A stretch of DNA of 64,000 nt from CAVPOO01 sp963707015. GTDB taxonomy: Bacteria > Pseudomonadota > Gammaproteobacteria > Thiohalobacterales > Thiohalobacteraceae. Under the pieces are notes generated by a model. The model saw nothing but the letters and a program-made list of their open reading frames with translations. It was not told where the DNA came from and made no database searches. The stretch covers positions 1 through 64,000 of the forward strand of contig CAVPOO010000014.1 of NCBI GenBank assembly GCA_963707015.1. The letters run 5' to 3'. A program made the position numbers and the translations under genes. Of the stretch, positions 1 through 7,442 are shown piece by piece (the stretch's first letter is position 1; every line of letters begins with the position of its first letter).

Positions 1-3
1 ACC

Positions 4-85
4 GGGGACAGACCGCGGTTTCCGCGCGCCCTTAATGTCACTGGCTGTACATTAAACCGGACTCCTGAAACCGTGGTCTGTCCCC
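4..85. repeat. R3 element, copy 1
   Basis: About 82 bp bounded by inverted ends GGGGACAGACC(G/A)CGGTTTC and its complement GAAACCGTGGTCTGTCCCC. The interior holds a second small inverted repeat, TTAATGT...ACATTAA. A second copy lies at 1382-1462. Size and perfect ends suggest a MITE-like element; no coding capacity is seen. From 86 to 267 nothing recognisable is present. Confidence 0.75.
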
Positions 86-267
86 TGGTTACTGCCTGGT
101 TACTGATCTTCAATACTCAACTGCTCGTAGATTTTTCCCATGCAACATTATCTCCCAAAAATGTTGCACTTGGTTCTTGAGCGCGCCCATCTATTATTTG
201 GAAATCGAAAAACAATAATATCGACGTGAAGGTTTCAGTGCGTTCGCCCTCGGACGTTTGATTACCG

Positions 268-293
268 AAAAAGACGGCGGCCCTCAGGCCGCC
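268..293 (-). terminator. Intrinsic terminator downstream of the HMA-like gene
   Basis: On the minus strand a 7-bp stem GGCGGCC/GGCCGCC (76-82 and 87-93 of the third hundred, i.e. 276-293) with a 4-nt loop is followed by GTCTTTTTC. It lies 56 bp beyond the stop of the minus-strand gene ending at 349. Confidence 0.75.
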
Positions 294-348
294 ACTTTAC
301 CTGCCTCTCTGTTGCTGTTACTGGACCGTGAAATAATTTGATTGGCGG

Positions 349-657
349 CTAGAGCGGGCCGATTAGCTGGACATTTAGATCCTGGCGACTCAACTCATCG
401 AGTATTGCACGAGAGGATGCGAAGTTGGTGTCATACCAGACAATCAAAAGATGCCAACGCTGCAGGGAAAATTCGGCTGATCGCACACCGTCTATTTCTT
501 CCAGTACAGTTATGACCTTCTTGCGCTGATCTTCGTTCAGTGCCTCGTTGACATGAATCAAGAGATCGGTAGACGAACGTCCTTGCGCTATAGCATGCTG
601 CCTCAGTTCCCCCTCACTCCTTGCATACGGCATCAGGTTAATCATAAACCCCATCAT
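349..657 (-). CDS. Small HMA-like domain protein
   Basis: A 102-residue soluble protein. From about residue 25 the order strand-helix-strand (DLLIHVNEALNEDQRKKV, then VRSAEFSL, then HLLIVWYD) matches the ferredoxin-like fold of heavy-metal-associated domains. The metal-binding CxxC is absent, so metal binding is not supported. An ATG 12 nt further upstream exists, but GGAGGG sits just before the ATGATG used here, so position 657 is the better start. It is monocistronic and followed by a strong terminator. R1 copy 1 lies 177 bp upstream. The fold assignment is by pattern only and no specific role can be given. Confidence 0.6.
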   Translation of the reverse strand: MMGFMINLMPYARSEGELRQHAIAQGRSSTDLLIHVNEALNEDQRKKVITVLEEIDGVRSAEFSLQRWHLLIVWYDTNFASSRAILDELSRQDLNVQLIGPL

Positions 658-833
658 GAATCCCTCCATTCAGTTGCGCACCCAATTAGCTACCAGCACT
701 CCAGGCTGGGTTGGCGCGGAAGTGTAGGCCCTTTGTATTTCCGTGCTGTGACGGAGTTATGAATTTCGATGAGCCGATAGCGTGTGGCCGGTGTACCGAA
801 TCCTGCGCGGCGACGGGTTGTGGTAGATGGGAC

Positions 834-886
834 AAAAAGGGGTCGGTGACAAATCGCAATCGTTATCATTTGTCAGCGACCCCTTT
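834..886 (+). repeat. R1 palindromic element, copy 1
   Basis: Core arms GGGGTCGGTGACAAAT / ATTTGTCAGCGACCCC around CGCAATCGTTATC, with an A5 tract on the left and TTT on the right. One arm mismatch (CACC to CAGC). Intergenic, between the HMA-like gene and the tail fragment ending at 1041. Plus orientation is defined by CGCAATCGTTATC. Confidence 0.9.
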
Positions 887-941
887 GGTCCACCCCTTTC
901 GTCGCACAGGAAGCCGTCAACGGTTGGTGAGTGCACGTGAC

Positions 942-970
942 AAAAGAAGCGGCGGCCCTGAGGCCGCCGC
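942..970 (-). terminator. Intrinsic terminator downstream of the 1041-1418 fragment
   Basis: On the minus strand a 9-bp stem GCGGCGGCC/GGCCGCCGC with loop TCAG is followed by TTCTTTTG. It lies 71 bp after the stop at 1041 and has the same core stem as the terminator at 268-293. Confidence 0.7.
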
Positions 971-1040
971 GAGTAGTTAATGCGAGTTGGTTCTTGTGGT
1001 TCTTTAGCCTGATCTCATGAGCCTCAGTCCGCTGCTGGCA

Positions 1041-1418
1041 CTACTTCGGAGGCGGCGGTAGGAGACATGAGACGCTGGTGGAGTTTCCTGCCGCATCCGT
1101 TGCCGTCACCACAGCATCCGCGGTCAGCCTGATGTGCGCGACTACCGCGCCCCCCATGGGCTTGGATACTGCCTTTGAACCGGGCGCTTCGGTGATTTTC
1201 ACTGTATCGCCGCTGCTGAAGGGACCGAATGGCCCGGAACCGTTGGCATCCGAGACGAAGATCTGTGGCGCCGGATCGTCGTCGTCAGTGGCCAGCAGCT
1301 GGTAGAACCCGTCTTCGTTCTGGCCCGGTGACTTCTTCCCTGCCTTCGGCACGTTCTTGCCGCTGGGATTTGGGGCAAATCGGGGACAGACCACGGTTTC
1401 CGTGCACCTTAATGTCAC
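1041..1418 (-). pseudogene. 3' remnant of a secreted surface protein fused to R3
   Basis: Open for 125 codons from a GTG, but the first ~12 codons are R3 repeat sequence (reverse strand of 1382-1418). The genuine protein sequence starts around NPSGKNVPKAGKKSPGQ and runs through DGFYQLLATDDDDPAPQIFV, a glycine/serine-rich stretch and AVVTATDAAGNSTSVSCLLPPPPK. That C-terminal pattern, ending in a proline run and Lys, belongs to large beta-rich secreted proteins, so only the 3' end remains. R3 has replaced or truncated the upstream part. The terminator at 942-970 is intact. Functional expression is unlikely. Confidence 0.6.
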
Positions 1419-1507
1419 TGGCTGTACATTAAACCGGACTCCTGAAACCGTGGTCTGTCCCCTGGCTACGCCATTTAACCGTGCTCTGGAAACCGTGGTC
1501 TGTCCCC
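1382..1507. repeat. R3 element, copy 2 plus an extra half
   Basis: 1382-1462 is a full R3 copy with perfect 19-bp ends (GGGGACAGACCACGGTTTC and complement). A further right-hand end, GGAAACCGTGGTCTGTCCCC, follows at 1488-1507, so the right terminus is duplicated. Its left part supplies the apparent start of the truncated minus-strand gene 1041-1418. Confidence 0.8.
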
Positions 1508-1530
1508 TATGTCCCCCCTATGTCCCCTAT

Positions 1531-1554
1531 AAGGCGGCAAAGAGGCCGCCCTTT
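1531..1554 (-). terminator. Putative terminator after the PEP-CTERM gene
   Basis: GGCGGC/GCCGCC stem with AAAGAG loop 17-40 bp after the stop at 1571. The following minus-strand sequence (TTATAGG) is only weakly T-rich. Confidence 0.5.
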
Positions 1555-1570
1555 CCGGAGTGGCAATGTG

Positions 1571-2314
1571 TCAGGCCGCGTTCTTCCTTCTGGATAATCC
1601 AATAAGTCCGAGCAAGCCGGACCCAAACAACCATGCGGCTGCTGGTATGGGAATCAGTGCAGGTGGGTTCTGTCCGAAGCGGATGTTGTCGATACCAATG
1701 TTGTCCTGGATACTGCTGGTAATACTCCTGAAGTCGATCTCGATGACCAGCTGCTGCGCGCTCAATGGCGTGGCAAAGTCAAACTCCGTGTGGCGCGGGC
1801 CTGATGCGTCACCCTCTACGAGCACATCAGTCTGCGAAAAGAGCGTCGCGGCATCGCCGAAGACATTGACACCGTTGATCGTATAATCGGCTTCCGGCCA
1901 GCCGGCGAGGTCGAAGTGATACAACAGCACCTCGAAGCCCGGCTCCGCGGTCAGGCGCACGCTCAAGGTGTTTGAAGCAGCGGAAGCGAAGAGGACGTTG
2001 GTCAGGTCGCCATATTGTATGGTCCAGAGTCTCACATTCCCGCCCGAGAAGTAATCGGCGACGATATTGGGGGTAAAACCCTCGCCTTCATTACCATAGG
2101 TGAACTGCCCCCCGAGAACATCTACTATGGAGCCCGTAACGTTGTCGCCATAGTCCTGCTGGACAAAGGCACCTTCGGAAGTCGGGACTATTATTGATTG
2201 GCTAACCGCATCCCGCGACTGATCAAATATCAAAACGGTCGCGTGACTCTCGCCGACAGAAACACCCAGTGATATTGCTGCGGTTACAAGCAATGATGCG
2301 AAACGGATACGCAT
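1571..2314 (-). CDS. PEP-CTERM sorted secreted protein
   Basis: A 247-residue exported protein. Residues 1-25 (MRIRFASLLVTAAISLGVSVG) form a signal peptide. The C-terminus has the PEP-CTERM tripartite signal in the variant form IPIPAAAWLFGSGLLGLIGL followed by the basic tail SRRKNAA. This signal directs proteins to the exosortase pathway in EPS-producing Gram-negatives. The middle is beta-rich with no recognised catalytic domain. GGAGGGAGTCTGCC precedes the ATG. The first 31 nt overlap the 3' end of the upstream CHRD-type reading frame in another frame, a sign of a deletion junction. No exosortase gene is in the window. Confidence 0.85.
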   Translation of the reverse strand: MRIRFASLLVTAAISLGVSVGESHATVLIFDQSRDAVSQSIIVPTSEGAFVQQDYGDNVTGSIVDVLGGQFTYGNEGEGFTPNIVADYFSGGNVRLWTIQYGDLTNVLFASAASNTLSVRLTAEPGFEVLLYHFDLAGWPEADYTINGVNVFGDAATLFSQTDVLVEGDASGPRHTEFDFATPLSAQQLVIEIDFRSITSSIQDNIGIDNIRFGQNPPALIPIPAAAWLFGSGLLGLIGLSRRKNAA

Positions 2315-2685
2315 GGCAGACTCCCTCCTAAACCAGCGCCAATTACCAGGTCACCACTGGTATCGCTGTTGGGGCTGATGAAACCGAACACGATAGGAAC
2401 GTTACTCCCGATTGGCACTCGATGGATGTGTGCCTCCTGTACACTGTCATTGGAATCGCCGGGCGTCTGAGTTCCATCCAAGTCAAGGCCTACCAGGTCT
2501 ATTGTGATCGACAGCGCAGTCTGAGCGTCGTTCAACACCAGCGTCGCAGAGCCGGTTGCCATAGAGGCATTAGACGAAACCTCTTGAGCGCCCTCAAGTA
2601 TGGCCGTAAATACGGTTGCCGCCGCGGCGGAATTGGTAATAATGCAGGCGAAAATAGCCCAGGCAGCCATAGACAGTCGGTCCAT
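2284..2685 (-). pseudogene. Truncated CHRD-domain secreted protein
   Basis: From an ATG preceded by GGAGGAGATAATC (position 2685) the frame gives 133 residues: signal peptide (MDRLSMAAWAIFACIITNSAAAA), then ATVFTAILEGAQEVSSNASMATGSATLVLN and AHIHRVP, the opening half of a CHRD domain. The second half of the domain, normally ending in a G-E-I-R/N-type segment, is missing. After GDLVIGAG the frame runs into the ribosome-binding site and start of the next gene and ends in unrelated residues (SLPCVSVSHHCL). The gene has lost its 3' part, probably by a deletion that placed it against the PEP-CTERM gene. Confidence 0.65.
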
Positions 2686-2715
2686 GATTATCTCCTCCGT
2701 CCGTGACGTTGCCAC

Positions 2716-3117
2716 ATTGGTTAATTTATTACTGTCGCGAATCTCAAGTTCGCGTATTGCCGAAAACAGGAAGCAAGAAACGTGCGAAATAGTGTATTTT
2801 TAATTACAACAAGACGTTGACAAATGTTGCGCTGAACCATCAGCCGCAAGAACGTAAAACTGTTCGACAAGAGATCAAGCAACTCGACAGAAGCGGACTT
2901 CCCTAACCGGCACACTGTGAGGCGCTATCGCAGTGTTCCTCCCACGGTGATCGCCGCTATTCACCAGAAGGCTGGGGTGGGGCGGGAAACGAATGTACAG
3001 AGAACACTGACTTCCTACCCAATTAGCAAAAGAAGCCAGTTTCCAGCCGCAGTTGAAACGGGAAAAGGGGTCCGCTTTAATCGGACCACTCTAATCACAC
3101 GCTCAAACCCCAAATAA
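2716..3117. other. Intergenic, nothing recognised
   Basis: About 400 bp, AT-richer than the flanks (2700-2900). It is upstream of the CHRD remnant and downstream of the DUF1566 gene. No terminator, repeat family or protein similarity was recognised. Confidence 0.5.
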
Positions 3118-3759
3118 TCACCGGCCGCCGCGCACCGCACGCACACGAAAGCCGACAACCTTGTTGAAGCCCATCACGATGCCATTGCCGAAGTCGACGT
3201 GCCACGCAGAGTCCGGAAGACTGACGACGGACGTAGACGACCAGTGGGCGGCCGCGGCCGTCGGGTCGAAAATGGGGTCAACAATACACGGGGGGCGGCC
3301 AAGACTACAATCCAGGATTGTCTGCAGCTCCGCACTGGTGGGCAGACGCCAGTCGCTGTGGCCGCCCAATTGTTCCGAAGCGAGAGAACTTGCCACTTCG
3401 CCGTTTAGCCGGGCCAGGAAGTCCGTGAAGGCCGTGCCGTCCGGGTTGGTGTCATCGCCATCCGCAGGGCTCGTCCAGCTGTAGCTGTTATCCACGTCGT
3501 GCGGGTTGTTGAGGTCCTCGATCCCGTCCTCCCCGTTCTTCATCTCCCACATCAGCCCGGTGCCGTGATCGCAGATGGTGCCGTCGCCGTTGTCGACAAA
3601 GCGCGTGGGTGCTCCGCGACGTCCTCTCTTGTGGTCAAGCGGCGGGCAGACCACCAGGGCGTTGACCAGTATGTCGAGTTGCGATTTCTGATTCCCGGCC
3701 AACACAAGGCACGGGCTCAAAAGCATAATCAGAAACGCCTTAAGTAATTTTATTTTCAT
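3118..3759 (-). CDS. DUF1566 (Lcl C-terminal domain) secreted protein
   Basis: A 213-residue exported protein. MKIKLLKAFLIMLLSPCLVLA is a signal peptide and the mature part carries the DUF1566/Lcl domain. Hallmarks are RFVDNGDGTICDHGTGLMWE (around residues 50-70), WRLPTSAELQTILD, and AHWSSTSV...AWHVDFGNG with terminal RVRAVRGG. This domain occurs in secreted or surface proteins of many proteobacteria and its function is mostly unknown. The start at 3759 is chosen over an ATG ten codons upstream because GAGGAAACAGACC directly precedes it. It stands alone between two gene-poor stretches. Confidence 0.85.
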   Translation of the reverse strand: MKIKLLKAFLIMLLSPCLVLAGNQKSQLDILVNALVVCPPLDHKRGRRGAPTRFVDNGDGTICDHGTGLMWEMKNGEDGIEDLNNPHDVDNSYSWTSPADGDDTNPDGTAFTDFLARLNGEVASSLASEQLGGHSDWRLPTSAELQTILDCSLGRPPCIVDPIFDPTAAAAHWSSTSVVSLPDSAWHVDFGNGIVMGFNKVVGFRVRAVRGGR

Positions 3760-4134
3760 GGTCTGTTTCCTCGATTTAACAACGAACAAGGTAACCCCGG
3801 ACCCACTGCAAGTGCGGCGGCGGTCTCACGCCGCAACAACTGCAGCCTAAACTGATTCAGCAGTCACCGGTATTGACTCACTTCAATGCTGTTCGAAGTT
3901 CCCTGTAATATTTGAGGTCAGTAAAAACTTCTCGGTTGGGGTGGGCGGTCCAGCGGTCATGCATTCGTAACGCCCCGCCGTTTGGAGGCTTGGTGCCCGA
4001 AGTTCTTACTCTGAACCCAAAAATTTTAGCGCTTCCGGTACAGCGCATCGGGAATCCACCCTTCTTCGAGCACCTGTTTTGCAAAGTCCCTGTTAGCAGA
4101 GTCTTCACTAAAGGCTACATCCTCCCAAAAAGGC
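3760..4134. other. Intergenic, nothing recognised
   Basis: About 375 bp with overlapping open frames on both strands (3878-4108 minus, 3912-4190 plus). None has a ribosome-binding site, a recognisable domain or a convincing protein composition. Confidence 0.5.
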
Positions 4135-4188
4135 AAAAAGGGGTCGGTGACAGATCGCAATCGTTATCATTTGTCACCGACCCCATTT
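4135..4188 (+). repeat. R1 palindromic element, copy 2
   Basis: Full copy (GACAGATCGCAATCGTTATC core) ending 5 bp beyond the stop of soxK. On the minus strand the arm is followed by CTTTTTGCC, so it forms an excellent terminator for the sox genes. Confidence 0.9.
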
Positions 4189-4192
4189 GATC

Positions 4193-4504
4193 CTATTTTG
4201 GCAGCAGGTACGGCGGTGGTGACCAGTGCTTGCTTTCGTGATCAGCCTGAGCGTAGGCGAGCTCCGCTTCTTTCTGGGCGTTTTGTGCCAGTTTCAGCGC
4301 TTTCTCCTTATCGCCATCAGCATTCGCCTTCTCCGCTTGCTCGATAAGTTTATCTGTGGTCACCCACGCGCCTTGCAAAGAATCAGCCTTTTCCTGAGCT
4401 GCCTTCGCGGCGGCGATGGCCTGTTGCACGTCGGTTTCGCCAGCCTGTACGCCGGCATGAACAGACAGCGCGAGTATTGCAGCGATTGCCACTAAGTTTT
4501 TCAT
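4193..4504 (-). CDS. soxK: SoxXA-binding protein (SoxK-like)
   Basis: A 103-residue periplasmic protein. MKNLVAIAAILALSVHAGVQA is a signal peptide and the rest is an Ala/Lys/Glu-rich helical hairpin (QQAIAAAKAAQEKADS..., KLIEQAEKANADGDKEKALKLA, AELAYAQADHESKHW). Similar short proteins encoded beside soxXA bind and activate the SoxXA cytochrome, the first step of thiosulfate coupling to SoxYZ. It is the last gene of soxX-soxA-[soxB stub]-soxK. It starts 15 bp after the stub's stop, with GGGGAAAGCACA ahead of the ATG, and is followed at once by R1 copy 2. Assignment rests on composition plus context. Confidence 0.75.
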   Translation of the reverse strand: MKNLVAIAAILALSVHAGVQAGETDVQQAIAAAKAAQEKADSLQGAWVTTDKLIEQAEKANADGDKEKALKLAQNAQKEAELAYAQADHESKHWSPPPYLLPK

Positions 4505-4519
4505 TGTGCTTTCCCCACT

Positions 4520-4669
4520 TTACTGATCATGATCTTGATGAAGAGGTGTCTGTGTCGTAGAGGTCATTGCTTGTTTTGCGCTGGCCAGCTTGGGTCCGCG
4601 CGCCAAGGGCGGGCCTGCAGCACTGGCCACCGCCAGGATGTGCAAGAATTCACGTCGACTGACACTCAT
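4520..4669 (-). pseudogene. soxB: SoxB N-terminal (Tat signal) remnant
   Basis: A 49-codon frame beginning MSVSRREFLHILAVASAAG and ending QTPLHQDHDQ. The start is a typical Tat signal (SRREFL followed by a hydrophobic Ala-rich segment) of the SoxB type and is preceded by GAGGAAACCGC. SoxB is a ~560-residue periplasmic manganese thiosulfohydrolase that releases sulfate from SoxY; none of its metallophosphoesterase domain remains. It lies exactly where a sox gene would be expected, 60 bp after soxA and 15 bp before soxK. Most likely an internal deletion removed the catalytic part and joined the 5' end to the soxK leader. A de novo Tat micropeptide is the less likely alternative. Confidence 0.6.
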
Positions 4670-4728
4670 GCGGTTTCCTCGAGCGCATCGTCAACCTCAG
4701 CGCAGAGTCGACTATCGATCCCATGGGC

Positions 4729-5571
4729 TCAGAATCGGTTGTTCGGGGCATTCGAGGGCAGCCCATTGCTAAGGCGACGGTGAAAGTATTCCAGGTTGTT
4801 CATGGCTTCACCCCCTTCTTTCAGAGGTCTGGCACCGACGTTCTGCATGCACCCCTTGTAGCGGCGCTGAATCGGACCGATCGCACCCCACTTGGAGCGA
4901 TAAGCAGGGAAGTTACTGGCCTGGCCGACGGCAGGACTCAGTTCATTGCCGCGGATACGGGAACCCGCCGCCTCCCAGTGGCAGTTGTAGCAGGCAAATC
5001 CTCGTGGCCCGCGGCGCGTGAAATAGATACGTTTGCCATCCTCGTAGGCGGCCAACGCGCGGGGATCATCCGGTACCGTGATCTCGATGGGCTTGCCACG
5101 AGAGGTCTCGGCCAGATAGGCCAGGATCGTCGGCAGGTCGCCCTTGAGCAGGTTCAGAGCGTTTTCACCGTTGCTTTCCCGGCACTCGTTGATCGCCATG
5201 GACAGGGTCTTGACCTTGCCCGTCTTTACATCAAAGCGGGGATAGGTTTGGGCAATGCCGATGCCGCCGTTCTCGAGACAATCTGCGTAGGTCTTTCCGT
5301 TCTTGAAGGGGGTGTTGAACAACTGCTCCCCTTCTTCCACCACGGGCTCATAGGGTGGAAACTCCATGATCGCTTCCCACTGGGTGCGTTTATCCTCATT
5401 GAAATTGTACATGCCCAGGCTGTAGTTCTCGGCTTTGAAGTCTGGAAACCGCTTTTTGAAATAGTCCTGATAAATCTCCAGATCGGCATCGGGGGACACT
5501 TCAGCAACAACGGATGTTGCTCCCATTCCCAGCAGCATCAAACTCATTGCCGCCACTCGCACGTGTTTCAT
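4729..5571 (-). CDS. soxA: Sulfur oxidation c-type cytochrome SoxA
   Basis: A 280-residue periplasmic subunit of SoxXA, which forms the heterodisulfide between thiosulfate and the SoxY swinging-arm cysteine. Residues 1-23 form a signal peptide. The single haem motif CYNCH lies at 194-198. The persulfide-liganding active-site Cys is in RRYKGCMQNVGARP (Cys241). Cys98 and Cys130 sit where the degenerate first haem domain carries its disulfide, so this is a one-haem SoxA. Start 5571 has GGAGGATGACAAG in front; earlier in-frame ATGs lack a site. It lies 196 bp after soxX and is probably cotranscribed. soxYZ and soxCD are not in this window. Confidence 0.93.
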   Translation of the reverse strand: MKHVRVAAMSLMLLGMGATSVVAEVSPDADLEIYQDYFKKRFPDFKAENYSLGMYNFNEDKRTQWEAIMEFPPYEPVVEEGEQLFNTPFKNGKTYADCLENGGIGIAQTYPRFDVKTGKVKTLSMAINECRESNGENALNLLKGDLPTILAYLAETSRGKPIEITVPDDPRALAAYEDGKRIYFTRRGPRGFACYNCHWEAAGSRIRGNELSPAVGQASNFPAYRSKWGAIGPIQRRYKGCMQNVGARPLKEGGEAMNNLEYFHRRLSNGLPSNAPNNRF

Positions 5572-5575
5572 CTTG

Positions 5576-5767
5576 TCATCCTCCATCGATGTGTCTAGGG
5601 GCCTTACCTGCATGCGCCCGGTCGCTTGGCGCTTTCTCCCAATGTTCTGTATGAAACCAGAGCTCAGGATCCCAAGGGTCCAACACTACGTTATAGATCA
5701 GATAGTTGCGATTCTTGCTCCTGACAGGAAAGCGGTGAACGCCAGACCTATACGCGAGGTGAATTTT
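5576..5767 (-). other. Coding-like stretch between soxX and soxA
   Basis: Directly after the soxX stop, and in the same frame, 63 codons remain open to a TGA that overlaps the soxA ribosome-binding region. The translation (for example NRNYLIYNVVLDPWDPELWF followed by a Lys/Ala/His tail) looks protein-like, but there is no ATG with a site and I recognise no family. It could be a remnant of a lost gene or a former extension of soxX beyond a newer stop. It may equally be chance. Confidence 0.25.
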
Positions 5768-6133
5768 TTAAAGTGTGTAAAGAAAGTCGATAATCAGCTG
5801 AATCTGATGGTCATCAACAAGCCCATTACGCCCGAAGGGCGGCATCATGGTGTACGATTTGATCGCGACATGGGGATCGTAGATGATCTCATAGAGCTTT
5901 TTCCTGTCCGGAAATCGTGCTTTCATCGCCAGAATAGGTGGTCCTACCGTACCTGCCTGGTCGGTCCCCTCAAACTGGTGGCATGCCTGGCACAGATTGA
6001 TGGTCAGTTCTTTACCTTGCTCCAGAGGTGTCCTGGCTTTTTCTGCGGCGATCGCGTCATGCGAGGTAAGGATAGTTCCTGTGATCAGGGTGCCAGCGAC
6101 ACAGGTCAAAATCGTCGTAGTAATGTATTTCAT
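5768..6133 (-). CDS. soxX: Sulfur oxidation c-type cytochrome SoxX
   Basis: A 121-residue monohaem cytochrome c, the partner of SoxA. Residues 1-30 form a signal peptide ending near AIAA. The haem motif CQACH is at 48-52, and the likely axial methionine is in YTMMPPFG (Met96 or Met97), a typical SoxX motif. CGGGAGGAGGACC precedes the ATG at 6133, which fixes this start; a longer frame would run through the R1 repeat. First gene of the minus-strand sox cluster. R1 copy 3 lies 82-134 bp upstream, in the presumed promoter region. Confidence 0.93.
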   Translation of the reverse strand: MKYITTTILTCVAGTLITGTILTSHDAIAAEKARTPLEQGKELTINLCQACHQFEGTDQAGTVGPPILAMKARFPDRKKLYEIIYDPHVAIKSYTMMPPFGRNGLVDDHQIQLIIDFLYTL

Positions 6134-6214
6134 GGTCCTCCTCCCGCGTGTTGGGAACCTTACCAAAGCATAGGAAATCCACCGCTTTTTTCCAGTCAAC
6201 AGTAGTAGCGCCGC

Positions 6215-6267
6215 AAAAAGGGGTCGGTGACAAATCGCAATCGTTATCATTTGTCACCGACCCCTTT
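6215..6267 (+). repeat. R1 palindromic element, copy 3
   Basis: Full copy with identical arms GGGGTCGGTGACAAAT / ATTTGTCACCGACCCC and core CGCAATCGTTATC. It is positioned upstream of soxX, where a transcription signal could matter. A partial second right end (GGACCCCTTTAGTCG) follows at 6268-6283. Confidence 0.92.
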
Positions 6268-6378
6268 CGGACCCCTTTAGTCGCTGCCTGCAAAGTAATT
6301 GAGATGAACACAATATCTGCCCGCAGGTTTAAGTGTTTCCCAAATCGGGTGGTCTACCCTTTCAGTGATACGCATAAT

Positions 6379-6654
6379 CGCATTGTCCGGCTGCGGCAGA
6401 TGCTGGCCTCCAATGCGGAACTGGCGCGCAAGCTCGCCGCGCTGGAGCAGAAATACGACGCGCAATTCAAAGTCGTGTTCGATGCGATCCGGCAGCCGAT
6501 GACCCCGCCGGAGCCGAAGACGAAGCGTCCCATCGGCTTCGCCCCGAGGGAAGAGAACAGGAGGGGCATGTCGGATGGGCTAACGCGGAGGCTGCAGCAC
6601 ATAGAACCCGATGGCCAGGGTGATTTAACGTCACTGCCTGTGGCGTCGATTTGA
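6379..6654 (+). pseudogene. C-terminal remnant of an ORF6N-domain protein
   Basis: The in-frame segment RIVRLRQMLASNAELARK, then KYDAQFKVVFDAIRQ and MTPPEPK followed by RPIGF is the characteristic tail of ORF6N-domain (phage-antirepressor-like) proteins. The N-terminal ORF6N domain is absent. The upstream open frame is R1 sequence and the last residues before the stop come from a degenerate R3 copy. It is a decayed fragment of a mobile-element-associated gene. Confidence 0.7.
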
Positions 6655-6685
6655 ACTCCGGAATCCGTGGCCTGTTCCCTGGTTG
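6620..6685. repeat. Degenerate R3 copy
   Basis: TTTAACGTCACTGCCTGTGG and GAATCCGTGGCCTGTTCCCTGG parallel the central and right parts of R3 with several substitutions. The left end is not preserved. Confidence 0.45.
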
Positions 6686-6713
6686 GTATTAATAGCATAG
6701 GTACTGATTGCAT

Positions 6714-7412
6714 ATGAAAGAGTTATTCACCGCATTGTCGGACGAAGAATACGAACGCCTCGATGAGTTTCTGCTCGAGCGTATCGATGATGACGCGGAC
6801 ACGAATGATAAAGACGAGGGCGTGCTGGATATTTCCGAGCTGGACGGGCTGTTCACAGCCATCGTCAGCGGCCCGGTGACCATCATGCCGTCGCAGTGGC
6901 TGCCGGTGGTGTGGGGTGATTTTGAACCGGTGTGGGAGGATGAAAAGGACTTCACGGAGATCCTGTCGTTGATGATGCGGCACATGAATGCGATCGCCAG
7001 CCTGTTAATGGAAAGGCCTGAAGAGTTCGAACCGGTGTATCTGGAGCGCGAAGTTGAAGGGCGTACCGACACCATTGTTGATGAATGGTGTGAAGGCTAT
7101 TGGCGCGGTGTGCAGCTGACTCAGGGACACTGGGATCAGGGCGGAAAGGAGATGGCAGCACTGCTTGCGCCGATATTGGCTTTTACCGGCGTGACGAACT
7201 GGCGCGGACACGACTTTGCAATCGATGAGGTAGAGACGATCCAGCAGGCCATCGCACCCAATGTCCGGGCGATCCACGCCTACTGGCTGGCGCGGCGAGC
7301 CGAGCATGAACCTGTCGCCAGACCCGTGCGTCGCAGCGAGCCGCGGGTGGGTCGCAATGATCCCTGCCCCTGTGGCAGCGGCAAGAAATATAAGAAGTGT
7401 TGTTTGCATTAA
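6714..7412 (+). CDS. UPF0149/YecA-type protein with C-terminal SEC-C motif
   Basis: A 232-residue cytoplasmic protein. The N-terminal two thirds is the acidic, helical YecA/UPF0149 fold (DEEYERLDEFL..., LDGLFTAIVSGP, WCEGYWRGVQL). The last ~22 residues, VGRNDPCPCGSGKKYKKCC, form a SEC-C zinc motif (CxCx8CC) like that of SecA, which binds zinc and helps contact ribosome or SecB-type partners. The ATG at 6714 is preferred over an upstream TTG; the ribosome-binding site is weak. It is convergent with apaH, separated by R1 copy 4. Precise function of the family is unknown. Confidence 0.88.
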   Translation: MKELFTALSDEEYERLDEFLLERIDDDADTNDKDEGVLDISELDGLFTAIVSGPVTIMPSQWLPVVWGDFEPVWEDEKDFTEILSLMMRHMNAIASLLMERPEEFEPVYLEREVEGRTDTIVDEWCEGYWRGVQLTQGHWDQGGKEMAALLAPILAFTGVTNWRGHDFAIDEVETIQQAIAPNVRAIHAYWLARRAEHEPVARPVRRSEPRVGRNDPCPCGSGKKYKKCCLH

Positions 7413-7442
7413 TGCGCCATTGCTCGTGCCCCATCAAAAAAC

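Noticed and set aside
3878..4190. Opposing small frames downstream of the DUF1566 gene
   Set aside because: No ribosome-binding site, no recognisable domain, and one runs into R1 copy 2.
6379..6654. ORF6N remnant as an active antirepressor
   Set aside because: The ORF6N DNA-binding domain is absent; only the C-terminal tail remains.
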